Part shown: piece after piece, positions 58,480 to 64,000 of the stretch | Numbering within the stretch: the stretch's first letter is position 1 | Layout of the letters: each line of letters opens with the position of its first letter | Assembly: GCF_029948085.1 (NCBI RefSeq) | Contig: NZ_JARZZP010000007.1 | Coordinates: 49,646 to 113,645 of the forward strand | DNA: 64,000 nt | From: Streptococcus taonis | GTDB lineage: Bacteria; Bacillota; Bacilli; Lactobacillales; Streptococcaceae | Direction: 5' to 3' | The notes under the pieces: model-generated | Database searches by the model: none | What the model saw: the letters and a program-made list of their open reading frames with translations, nothing else | What the model was told of the DNA's origin: nothing | Program-made: the position numbers and the translations under genes

Positions 58480-58743
58480 CTAGTTATGTAAGTTTAGCCA
58501 TTGATCGATAGCGTCTTTATGGAATCGAATCGTTTTACCGATTTTGATTTTGGGTAAGCCTTTTACAATCCAAGAATCCAGTGTATTATTTGATATACCT
58601 AAATAGTTACAAGCTTGTTGTTTGTTCAAATAGGGACTATCGATACCGCTCTTGTTTAATTGCTCTCTGATTTCTTTATTTATAAGATTAGAGAGTAAAA
58701 GTTGAATTTGTTGAATTTGTTCATCTGGTAAGATTACTTGCAT
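58480..58743 (-). CDS. xis: Excisionase-type HTH protein
   Basis: The 87-residue protein has a C-terminal MerR/excisionase-type helix-turn-helix (LNKQQACNYLGISNNTLDSWIVKGLP, IRFHKDAIDQWL). It sits 66 bp from int, as in Tn916-like modules, and would direct Int toward excision. Strong SD (GGAGG). Confidence 0.85.
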   Translation of the reverse strand: MQVILPDEQIQQIQLLLSNLINKEIREQLNKSGIDSPYLNKQQACNYLGISNNTLDSWIVKGLPKIKIGKTIRFHKDAIDQWLNLHN

Positions 58744-58756
58744 AGCTTTTCCTCCA

Positions 58757-59410
58757 TTATACTTCTATTGAAGTATTGTTTGATATGACGTCACTAGTTT
58801 CATTAGGAGTATTCGTCAAGGAATTTTCTGATGAAGTTATTTTACTTTTGTCTGTGCTATACCTTCGTGAATCTAAATATTTGGCGAAAAAGTATGTTTT
58901 ATCTACGATAAGCCTTAATAAGCTCGGATTTTCTTCTCTCGCATATCTAACCAAATGATTAAACTCTGTGAAATTCTTCTTGTCTATCACGTCAATAATA
59001 GTTGATAGAAAATCATCGTTGTTATTGTTTATGAGGAATTTGTCTAATTCAAATCCGCATCCGGTCTCTATGTCTTTAATATCGTACTGACTTTTCTCAG
59101 GATTCTCTGCGTGGACAAAGTAGTCATACATCCCCTTGGGAGACATAATAGGCTCTACATGGGCAGGCCCCTTTAATTTATCCTTGATGAGTTCAGATAC
59201 TTGAGAATAACTTTTGAGTGAATCAAAGAAAAAGGCACCATGTTTATGAGCTTTTTTAAGCTCCCCTGTTTTTCTATTAACATCTTTATCGTGCCAAGGG
59301 GATAAGATAAAGGGAATATGAAGACCTTCAAGGATTTCTAAATAGTCTTCAGGGGCGCTTTCTCTGTAGAAAAGAAAAGCCCATTTATTGGAACGTTGTT
59401 CTTTTGACAT
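58757..59410 (-). CDS. rep: Rolling-circle replication initiator / relaxase-like protein (pMV158 RepB type)
   Basis: About 217 residues from the ATG at 59410, chosen because GAGG is 10 nt upstream; the ATG at 59419 is too close. It is an HUH endonuclease. HDKDVN (H40-D43) and the HKH pair at H55 and H57 match the metal-ligand positions of pMV158 RepB. The catalytic Tyr is most likely Y97 in DYFVHAENPEKSQY. It would nick the origin hairpin at 59521-59552 on its own coding strand. Within an integrated element it may also act as the mobilisation nickase. Confidence 0.87.
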   Translation of the reverse strand: MSKEQRSNKWAFLFYRESAPEDYLEILEGLHIPFILSPWHDKDVNRKTGELKKAHKHGAFFFDSLKSYSQVSELIKDKLKGPAHVEPIMSPKGMYDYFVHAENPEKSQYDIKDIETGCGFELDKFLINNNNDDFLSTIIDVIDKKNFTEFNHLVRYAREENPSLLRLIVDKTYFFAKYLDSRRYSTDKSKITSSENSLTNTPNETSDVISNNTSIEV

Positions 59411-59520
59411 ATGCAACATACCTCGCTTTCAAATTGTATTACTATCTATAAGGAGATTTAGAAGGGTTCTTTCGGAAGGTGGAAGACGTTTTTTTGATAT
59501 TTTTGTGATTATTGATTATT

Positions 59521-59552
59521 GGACTAACGGGGTCGTAGTAACCCGTTAGTCC
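59521..59552 (-). other. Double-strand origin nick hairpin (pMV158 type)
   Basis: A perfect 11-bp stem (GGACTAACGGG with CCCGTTAGTCC) presents a 10-nt loop. Read on the minus strand, the loop is TTACTACGAC and contains TACTACGAC. The pMV158 RepB nick site is TACTACG/AC in a hairpin loop, upstream of rep on the same strand. Confidence 0.8.
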
Positions 59553-59564
59553 ATATACCAAGCA

Positions 59565-59609
59565 GACGGGCGCTAGGTGGCGTTCACTTCGTGCGCCATA
59601 GCGCCCGTC
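59565..59609 (-). repeat. GC-rich long hairpin beside the nick site
   Basis: GACGGGCGCTA pairs perfectly with TAGCGCCCGTC, and inside it TGGCG pairs with CGCCA. It has no T-run, so it is probably part of the origin or of a transfer/lagging-strand signal. It also lies just past the stop of the next gene and could end that transcript. Confidence 0.75.
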
Positions 59610-59612
59610 CTA

Positions 59613-60212
59613 TCATTTACGTCTTGTTCCGATAAAGTAGAAGTCCATGCCCTTTCTTTCAGGTCTTGAAAAATAATAGTCAGGATTGCGACTAGAAATT
59701 TCTTCACTGATGATTGTTTCTAAATCTTTTAGAATTCTAATGGCTTGTTGAGATTTGGGGACAGGAATAATCAAGGTTGTGCTTTCCTCTCGTATATCTA
59801 CAACCACTTTCTGAATCGCTTTATTGAACTGTCTGTTGATAAGGTTGTATCTCTTTACATTTCCTTGCTCGCTTGTGCTTACCGTTTCTGAGTGTTCTCT
59901 TTGAATCAGAAAAAGACGAAGAGAAAAGGTCTGTATGATGGATTTAAAGAGGTTAATTATTCTATCTTCACTCTGGCGTATCTTGATTTCATAGCCAAGC
60001 AATCCAAAGAATAAGAGAAGGGACAAGAAAGAAATAGATGAGCTGATAAAGTGAAGTAAATTCAGGAAGTCAAACAGAGATGTGAAATAGATACTGTTTT
60101 CCAAGGGATTCATTCCAAGCCTCAATAAGATTGAAATAAGCATAGATAGGATTCCTACTATAAAAAGGGTAGTTGCTGGATGTATGTTTTTTTGAAAATT
60201 CGTTTTTTTCAT
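59613..60212 (-). CDS. Element-encoded membrane protein, function unknown
   Basis: The 199-residue protein has two hydrophobic segments (HPATTLFIVGILSMLISILL and LLHFISSSISFLSLLLFFGLLGY) and then a soluble domain (~75-199, STTLIIPVPKSQQAIRILKDLETIISEEI). It lies 3 bp after the FtsK-like gene, so it is co-transcribed and perhaps a partner of that ATPase at the membrane. No family recognised. Confidence 0.72.
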   Translation of the reverse strand: MKKTNFQKNIHPATTLFIVGILSMLISILLRLGMNPLENSIYFTSLFDFLNLLHFISSSISFLSLLLFFGLLGYEIKIRQSEDRIINLFKSIIQTFSLRLFLIQREHSETVSTSEQGNVKRYNLINRQFNKAIQKVVVDIREESTTLIIPVPKSQQAIRILKDLETIISEEISSRNPDYYFSRPERKGMDFYFIGTRRK

Positions 60213-60215
60213 AGT

Positions 60216-61304
60216 CTATAAAATTCCTTTCGTGGTGTAATAGGTGGGGCAGAGGAGGGGGAGAACTTGATAGGGATGTTCGTTATCAATGATTTGAATT
60301 AAGCCAGTTCCTTTTCCGATTGGAATAACAATGCCTTCTGGGTCAAGGTTGGGAAACAAAAACTGTGTGGTCTTTTTATTAATGTTTCCAATTTGTATCA
60401 GAACATTTAATTGTTCTCGAACAGAAACTGGTATGGTAGTATGGTCAAAGCGTTGACTGACTAGAAGTAAATGAACTCGTGTGGCTCGTCCCAGTAACGC
60501 GATTTGAGACAATAAAGAGAAGAAGGAATCTTTTATGGTTTTATTGACCCCTTCTGACAAGGCAAGGACTTCATCAATGACAATAGTCAAGTGCTTAAAC
60601 TCATATCGTGGATTTTCAAATAAAATCCCTTGCCTTTTATGGATGAGTGTCAAACACTGGCTCAAACTTTCGTTAATTTCTGACACAAAATCAGACTTAG
60701 AACGGTTTTCATGGGGATGAATGACAGGGATTTGGTGTTCTCTTGACCAACGTGATGGTGTATCAAATTTAGGGTCAATGATAATCAAGTCTGAGAAGTT
60801 TCTGAGGACACTTAAAAGGTATGTAAGCGCATAGCTTTTCCCACTACCTGAATTTCCTGCAATCGCAAGTGATGTTACCTTATCATAGTTAATGGTTAGA
60901 TTTTTCATGATAGGAATATTATTGCCCTTTAGAGATGAGGCAAATGTTTCAAGGTCTGGAATAACCAAGCGTTCCGAAACTCCTCTTTTCCATGGGAAGA
61001 ATAAGCCTCGCTGAACATGAATATCCTCTGCCTTTAATGCGACAAAGTAAGCCGAATTTTGCTTTAGTAATGTATACTGTGGATATAATGACGCATTAGC
61101 AATTAAGAAAATCTTCTGATACAAGTCATCATCAATGATAAAGCCACAAGGAAGGCGAGGGACAAAGATAAAACCGTCTTCTTTGACAAGAATGTTAAAA
61201 GAGTTGGTGTAGGATGTTTCACCCTGTAAGACAGAGCCCAAACCCATATTTAGGCTCTGCAACAGGTATTGTTCCAACTCTCTTTGTGTGAGAGTTGAAA
61301 CCAT
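60216..61304 (-). CDS. FtsK/SpoIIIE-type ATPase (TcpA-like coupling protein)
   Basis: The 362-residue protein has Walker A GNSGSGKS (150-157), Walker B TIVIDEVLAL and a sensor-like LLVSQRFDH segment. It has no obvious transmembrane part of its own. TcpA-type proteins couple DNA to a secretion channel in Gram-positive elements. Here it would bring the nicked element to a helper's channel or act in segregation. Its start overlaps the previous stop (TAATG), showing coupling. Confidence 0.85.
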   Translation of the reverse strand: MVSTLTQRELEQYLLQSLNMGLGSVLQGETSYTNSFNILVKEDGFIFVPRLPCGFIIDDDLYQKIFLIANASLYPQYTLLKQNSAYFVALKAEDIHVQRGLFFPWKRGVSERLVIPDLETFASSLKGNNIPIMKNLTINYDKVTSLAIAGNSGSGKSYALTYLLSVLRNFSDLIIIDPKFDTPSRWSREHQIPVIHPHENRSKSDFVSEINESLSQCLTLIHKRQGILFENPRYEFKHLTIVIDEVLALSEGVNKTIKDSFFSLLSQIALLGRATRVHLLLVSQRFDHTTIPVSVREQLNVLIQIGNINKKTTQFLFPNLDPEGIVIPIGKGTGLIQIIDNEHPYQVLPLLCPTYYTTKGIL

Positions 61305-61624
61305 TAGTTCACCTCTTTCAATCCGTCAGCTTTGAAGTAGACATTGTAGTTAACTTCGCATGCCATTAGACTTTCAAATGAAACCAGAGATAGGTAGTCT
61401 GGTAGTTCAGGTGCTTCTGTAAATTTCACTTGAAAAGGAGGGAGACCTTTTTGTCCAAACCAAGCTTTATAAGCGACAATTTCCCCTGTCGGTTTATTGT
61501 TTTCGTACTTTTGTTGGGGTTCGAGTTCGTCACTCAGTAAGTAGATAGGAGCGTTGAGGTCAACGTATTGTTGGGCGATGTGTTTTGAGTAACCGCCTTT
61601 GCGGTGTTGTGGTTTAATTTTCAT
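61304..61624 (-). CDS. Small element protein, function unknown
   Basis: About 106 residues from the ATG at 61624 (SD GAAAGG at 9 nt); the frame is open to 61648. The sequence is mixed and soluble (YLLSDELEPQQKYENNKPTG, KAWFGQKGLPPFQVKF). It is coupled to the ATPase by a TAATG overlap. No domain recognised; accessory role in processing or replication inferred only from place. Confidence 0.7.
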   Translation of the reverse strand: MKIKPQHRKGGYSKHIAQQYVDLNAPIYLLSDELEPQQKYENNKPTGEIVAYKAWFGQKGLPPFQVKFTEAPELPDYLSLVSFESLMACEVNYNVYFKADGLKEVN

Positions 61625-61670
61625 ATGGATAGACCTTTCTATAAGCAAATTTAAAAGTGAGAAGAAACAA

Positions 61671-61703
61671 GCTCGGTTTTATGTCATGAGCTGGACAGTT
61701 CTT
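61671..61703 (-). repeat. Leader repeat copy 1 in the mobile element
   Basis: GCTCGGTTTTATGTCATGAGC continued by TGGACAGTTCTT is repeated with few changes at 62197-62232. Each copy lies upstream of the SD of a leftward gene. It is a candidate shared regulatory leader. Confidence 0.6.
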
Positions 61704-61706
61704 TAT

Positions 61707-61958
61707 TTATTCTTCAAGATTTTCCCTCAGAAGTTTGAGTGATTTTTCTAGCCTTCTTTTGACTGTTTTGTCACTGAGGTGAACTTCTTCAGCTAATTGA
61801 GTAAAATTCTTATCTTCAAAGAAGTAACCATAGATAATGCTTTGTACGATATCGTCAAACTTATCAATTGTCTGATAGACAATCTTCATATCTTCTTCAT
61901 AAATAAGTAACTCAAGAGGACTGGAGTGTCTGGAATTGTCAGGTAGAAAGTCAAGCAT
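61707..61958 (-). CDS. Sigma-70 region-4-like small regulator
   Basis: The 83-residue protein has a C-terminal region-4 helix-turn-helix (YFFEDKNFTQLAEEVHLSDKTVKRRLEKSLKLLRENL). Similar small sigma-like proteins occur in Tn916 and related elements. SD AGAGGAAAG. Probably controls transcription of element genes. Confidence 0.8.
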   Translation of the reverse strand: MLDFLPDNSRHSSPLELLIYEEDMKIVYQTIDKFDDIVQSIIYGYFFEDKNFTQLAEEVHLSDKTVKRRLEKSLKLLRENLEE

Positions 61959-62152
61959 TTCTTTCCTCTTATAGATGAAGTTGAGGCTGAGTTTTCCATG
62001 ATACCTGTCTTTCCTTTCTGCGTTATCGAATGGTAATGATAAAAGATGGACAACTCTTTTCCAGTTGTCACGTTCAGCCGCTTCCTTAATTTTTTTTCTC
62101 TTCGGATAGCGACCTTGTCAGGTTTGGGTTGTTTTGAATTTTCTTTTGCCAT
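61886..62152 (-). CDS. Small basic protein, uncertain
   Basis: The 88-residue ORF has a good SD (GAAAGG, 9 nt) and a very basic start (MAKENSKQPKPDKVAIRREKKLRKRLN). Its last 24 codons overlap the sigma-like gene and look like shadow sequence, so the true product may be frameshifted or shorter. No family recognised. Confidence 0.4.
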   Translation of the reverse strand: MAKENSKQPKPDKVAIRREKKLRKRLNVTTGKELSIFYHYHSITQKGKTGIMENSASTSSIRGKKCLTFYLTIPDTPVLLSYLFMKKI

Positions 62153-62196
62153 GATTCTTTACCTTTCTTATGGACAAAAATAGTTAACGTGTTCTT

Positions 62197-62232
62197 GCTC
62201 GGTTTAACATCATGAGCTGGATGGCTGTTCTT
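62197..62232 (-). repeat. Leader repeat copy 2 in the mobile element
   Basis: GCTCGGTTTAACATCATGAGC continued by TGGATGGCTGTTCTT. See copy 1 at 61671-61703. Confidence 0.6.
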
Positions 62233-62286
62233 GTTTATAAGGAGATTTTTTGGGAGTTTTCGGACTAAAAAGTGAAAAAAGTTCAG

Positions 62287-62321
62287 AAAAAACAAAAAAT
62301 CCCCCACAACACTTGTGGGGG
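62287..62321 (-). terminator. Strong minus-strand terminator
   Basis: CCCCCACAA-CAC-TTGTGGGGG is a 9-bp perfect stem. Read on the minus strand it is followed by ATTTTTTGTTTTTT. It would stop transcripts coming from the right before the leftward operon. Confidence 0.82.
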
Positions 62322-62356
62322 GAGGGTAGGGCAAAGATTTGTAACTGAAATTTAAC

Positions 62357-62385
62357 TTGACAGAATCTTGATTTTGGAGTATAAT
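62357..62385 (+). promoter_or_regulatory. Perfect consensus sigma-A promoter
   Basis: TTGACA (62357-62362), a 17-bp spacer and TATAAT (62380-62385). The palindrome ATTCCC-TTTA-GGGAAT-like segment (62384-62399) overlaps the start site and could be an operator. Confidence 0.85.
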
Positions 62386-62462
62386 TCCCTTTAGGGAATA
62401 AACAATTGAAAATAAATTTTTTTTTATGAATAAATTGGTGTTTGAGGTGAAACCTCATTATT

Positions 62463-62490
62463 CTTATAATTCGTGTATACGAATTATAAG
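62463..62490. repeat. Perfect 12-bp inverted repeat with 4-nt spacer
   Basis: CTTATAATTCGT - GTAT - ACGAATTATAAG. It could be an RNA hairpin of the small RNA or a dimeric repressor site of the element. Confidence 0.8.
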
Positions 62491-62532
62491 TTTGAAGTAG
62501 GAGAGATTCCCGCGTTTTAGGAATTTTTGACT

Positions 62533-62553
62533 AAGCCTCAGGCTTTTTTTTTA
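62533..62553 (+). terminator. Terminator of the candidate small RNA
   Basis: AAGCC-TCA-GGCTT is followed by a long T-run. The stretch from here to 62795 holds only an A/T-rich promoter region for the next gene. Confidence 0.78.
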
Positions 62554-62794
62554 TAAATTTTAACTATTCTCACATTATGATGTTGTCCTGTTTGTTTTCT
62601 TAACAAATGTTGCATTTAAGGGTATTATAGGAATGATAATATAAACTAGGAAAATGTTGTTTTTAAAGTACTTTAAAATTAGATGAAATAAGCGGTGCCC
62701 CAACTACTATTGAAGAGAAATACTACATAAAATAGTTTTAAAAAACTGTATAATATGATAAAATAGGACTATAAAATTATCAAAAGGAGTTTAT

Positions 62795-63823
62795 ATGATG
62801 GAATCAAACGCACAAGGCCATGGCGCCATCAAAAAAGCGGTTATTTCAACGCTTGCAATCTCGGCTCTTGGGGTAACTACTGGGGTATCTGCTAATGAGA
62901 CTGAGGTAGCAGTTAATGAGCCAGCAACAAAAGTAGTTGCCAATAACGAGGTTGTTGCTAAAGTTCCTACTCAAGCTGATGTTGATAAGGCTAAGGCTGA
63001 GTCAGACAAGGCTAATCAAGATGTAGCTAAACAAAAAGAAGTTGTTGCATCTGCGGAAGCAAATATTGCCACTGCTAAGAAAGAGTTGGCTCGCCTAGAG
63101 GGTATCGCAGAAGTTAAGGCTCGTGGGTATGAGAACTTCAAGCAACTCAAAGCCGAGCATGACGCATACCTTGCTGAACAACAACGCTTGCAAGCTTTGA
63201 AAGAAAAAGAAGAGGAAATTCGCAAGGCGGGTGACGCATCTGGAAGGGCTGGTAATGGTGCGGTTGTTGCTAAGGACGAAATAGTTCCTAAAGTTCCTAG
63301 TCAAGCTGATGTTGATAAGGCTAAGGCTGAGTCAGACAAGGCTAATCAAGATGTAGCTAAACAAAAAGAAGTTGTTGCATCTGCGGAAGCAAATATTGCC
63401 ACTGCTAAGAAAGAGTTGGCTCGCCTAGAGGGTATCGCAGAAGTTAAGGCTCGTAGGTATGAGAACTTCAAGCAACTCAAAGCCGACCATGACGCATACC
63501 TTGCTGAACAACAACGTTTGCAAGCTTTGAAAGATAAAGCAGATGCAATCCGTAAGGCAGGTGGTCAACCTAAAGAAGTTACTGACGCTAACGGTAAAGT
63601 AGTTGACATCGTAGATGCTAAGGCTCAAAATAAACCTGTAGTTGCGACAGTGGGAACTAAAGACGATAAAACATATCAAGCTCCTGCACAAGCTACAAAT
63701 GCAAAAGCAGAACCTAAGAAACAACTTCCAAATACAGGAACGAAGGATTCAGGACTTTTAGCATTGCTTGGAGCAAGTGTTGGACTATTTGCTTTAGCTG
63801 GAAGACGAAAATACAATAGATAA
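62795..63823 (+). CDS. LPXTG coiled-coil surface protein with two long repeats
   Basis: The 342-residue protein has a signal peptide (AVISTLAISALGVTTGVSA) and two ~110-residue Ala/Lys/Glu-rich helical repeats (QADVDKAKAESDKANQDVAKQKEV; LEGIAEVKAR..YENFKQL). Then come DDKTYQAPA and an LPNTG anchor with LLALLGASVGLFALAGRRK. No enzymatic domain is present. It resembles the helical stalk parts of streptococcal adhesins; a binding function is only a guess. AGGAG allows either ATG at 62795 or 62798. It may be cargo of the rpsI element. Confidence 0.85.
   Translation: MMESNAQGHGAIKKAVISTLAISALGVTTGVSANETEVAVNEPATKVVANNEVVAKVPTQADVDKAKAESDKANQDVAKQKEVVASAEANIATAKKELARLEGIAEVKARGYENFKQLKAEHDAYLAEQQRLQALKEKEEEIRKAGDASGRAGNGAVVAKDEIVPKVPSQADVDKAKAESDKANQDVAKQKEVVASAEANIATAKKELARLEGIAEVKARRYENFKQLKADHDAYLAEQQRLQALKDKADAIRKAGGQPKEVTDANGKVVDIVDAKAQNKPVVATVGTKDDKTYQAPAQATNAKAEPKKQLPNTGTKDSGLLALLGASVGLFALAGRRKYNR
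62970..63545 (+). repeat. Two near-identical ~330-bp-period repeats in the coiled-coil protein
   Basis: The units start near 62972 and 63302 (CAAGCTGATGTTGATAAGGC). Over about 240 bp they differ at only a few bases (GGG/AGG, GAG/GAC), so duplication is recent. Confidence 0.92.
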
Positions 63824-63832
63824 AAAGAAAGA

Positions 63833-63914
63833 GGCTCTTTGTCAACTGTAGTGGGTTGATAAAAAGTTATAACGGCTCTTTGTCAACTGTAGTGGGTTGA
63901 TGAAAAGTTATAAC
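63833..63914. repeat. Tandem 41-bp terminal sequence of an ISL3-family element
   Basis: GGCTCTTTGTCAACTGTAGT... (63833-63873) is repeated at 63874-63914 with one difference. The sequence is the ISL3/IS1167-type terminal inverted repeat. One copy belongs to the IS that continues out of the window, and the other is an extra, adjacent end. Confidence 0.82.
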
Positions 63915-64000
63915 CTGGAGAGGACCAACATGGTTCTCTCCTTTTTGATGTTCAAAGCAATGAGGATTCTAGTTTTAAAGTTTTCAAAGTTCCGGAAGCC
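63908..64000 (-). CDS. ISL3-family transposase, C-terminal end only (cut by window edge)
   Basis: The last 30 codons on the minus strand read GFRNFENFKTRILIALNIKK... and end at TAA (63908-63910), matching the C-terminus of ISL3/IS1167-type transposases. Whether the rest is intact cannot be seen. Confidence 0.75.
   Translation of the reverse strand, partial: GFRNFENFKTRILIALNIKKERTMLVLSRL

Larger units (their letters stand above)
62392..62553 (+). ncRNA. Candidate structured small RNA of about 160 nt
   Basis: It runs from the perfect promoter to a terminator (AAGCC-TCA-GGCTT plus T9, 62533-62553). Visible stems are TGAGGT/ACCTCA (62443-62457), a perfect 12-bp stem CTTATAATTCGT/ACGAATTATAAG (62463-62490) and ATTCC/GGAAT (62506-62524). 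A 24-codon frame (62426-62500) lacks any SD. No known RNA family recognised. Confidence 0.5.

Noticed and set aside
62086..62458. Two minus-strand frames of 82 codons left of the perfect promoter
   Set aside because: They run through a strong terminator hairpin and low-complexity A/T sequence, lack ribosome-binding sites, and have unlikely compositions.
62426..62500. 24-codon plus-strand frame inside the candidate small RNA
   Set aside because: It has no Shine-Dalgarno before its ATG (only a T-run) and half of it is the palindrome. It was kept as a note in the RNA entry only.
57079..64000. Right-hand att copy of the rpsI tail
   Set aside because: I looked for the rpsI 3' end sequence (TCTCAAAACGTTAA) downstream of the integrase and saw no convincing copy. 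The border may be beyond the window or too short to see by eye.

Overview
This window is chromosomal DNA from a low-GC streptococcus of the mitis group (S. mitis, S. oralis, S. infantis or a close pneumococcal relative). The evidence is the ami oligopeptide operon, pneumococcal-type gene neighbourhoods (purR-lysA-pflA, murA-epuA-endA, nanR-pbp2b-recR-ddl-murF), four BOX repeat elements, and PBP2b and EndA catalytic residues that fall on exactly the pneumococcal numbering. No sequence here fixes the species.

Layout. (1) 1-14080 is housekeeping: rmuC (cut by the window edge), yhaM, purR, lysA, pflA, yidC, acyP, a TrmH-type rRNA methylase, a BI-1 family membrane protein, asnA, rsmD-coaD-sepM, a DUF1146 gene, murA, epuA and the DNA-entry nuclease endA. 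(2) 14289-22447 holds a CBS/CorC-type transporter gene, tRNA-Cys and the amiACDEF peptide importer. (3) 22885-49146 is a sialic-acid and host-glycan locus: a CE7 esterase, two tandem LPXTG sialidases, nanE, the SatABC importer, a YhcH-type protein, a DUF624 membrane protein, nanL, nanK, a 2346-residue LPXTG protein that joins a trypsin-like protease to a GH29 fucosidase, and the RpiR regulator nanR. (4) 49336-57078 is conserved again: pbp2b, recR, ddl, murF, a Nudix gene, a YwaF-like membrane protein, and rplM-rpsI behind an L13 leader. (5) 57168 to the right part of the window is an integrated mobile element lying against the 3' end of rpsI: tyrosine integrase, excisionase, a pMV158-type rolling-circle initiator with a recognisable nick hairpin, an FtsK/TcpA-type ATPase and small regulators. 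It is followed by a coiled-coil LPXTG protein and the edge of an ISL3-family insertion sequence.

How the parts work together. In region 3 the wall-anchored sialidases and the fucosidase would strip terminal sugars from host glycans, the esterase would remove O-acetyl groups, SatABC would import sialic acid, and NanL, NanK and NanE would convert it to GlcNAc-6-P. Five copies of a 14-bp palindrome (TGAAACTACTTTCA or its complement) stand before the esterase, both sialidases, nanE and nanL. They are the best candidate for the NanR operator. CcpA-type cre sites stand beside most of them. The three LPXTG glycan-degrading proteins share one expanded 17-residue stalk repeat and one sorting tail.

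The most unusual parts are the rpsI-associated element, with a plasmid-type replication origin and a candidate structured small RNA behind a perfect consensus promoter, and the protease-fucosidase fusion with its repeat stalks.
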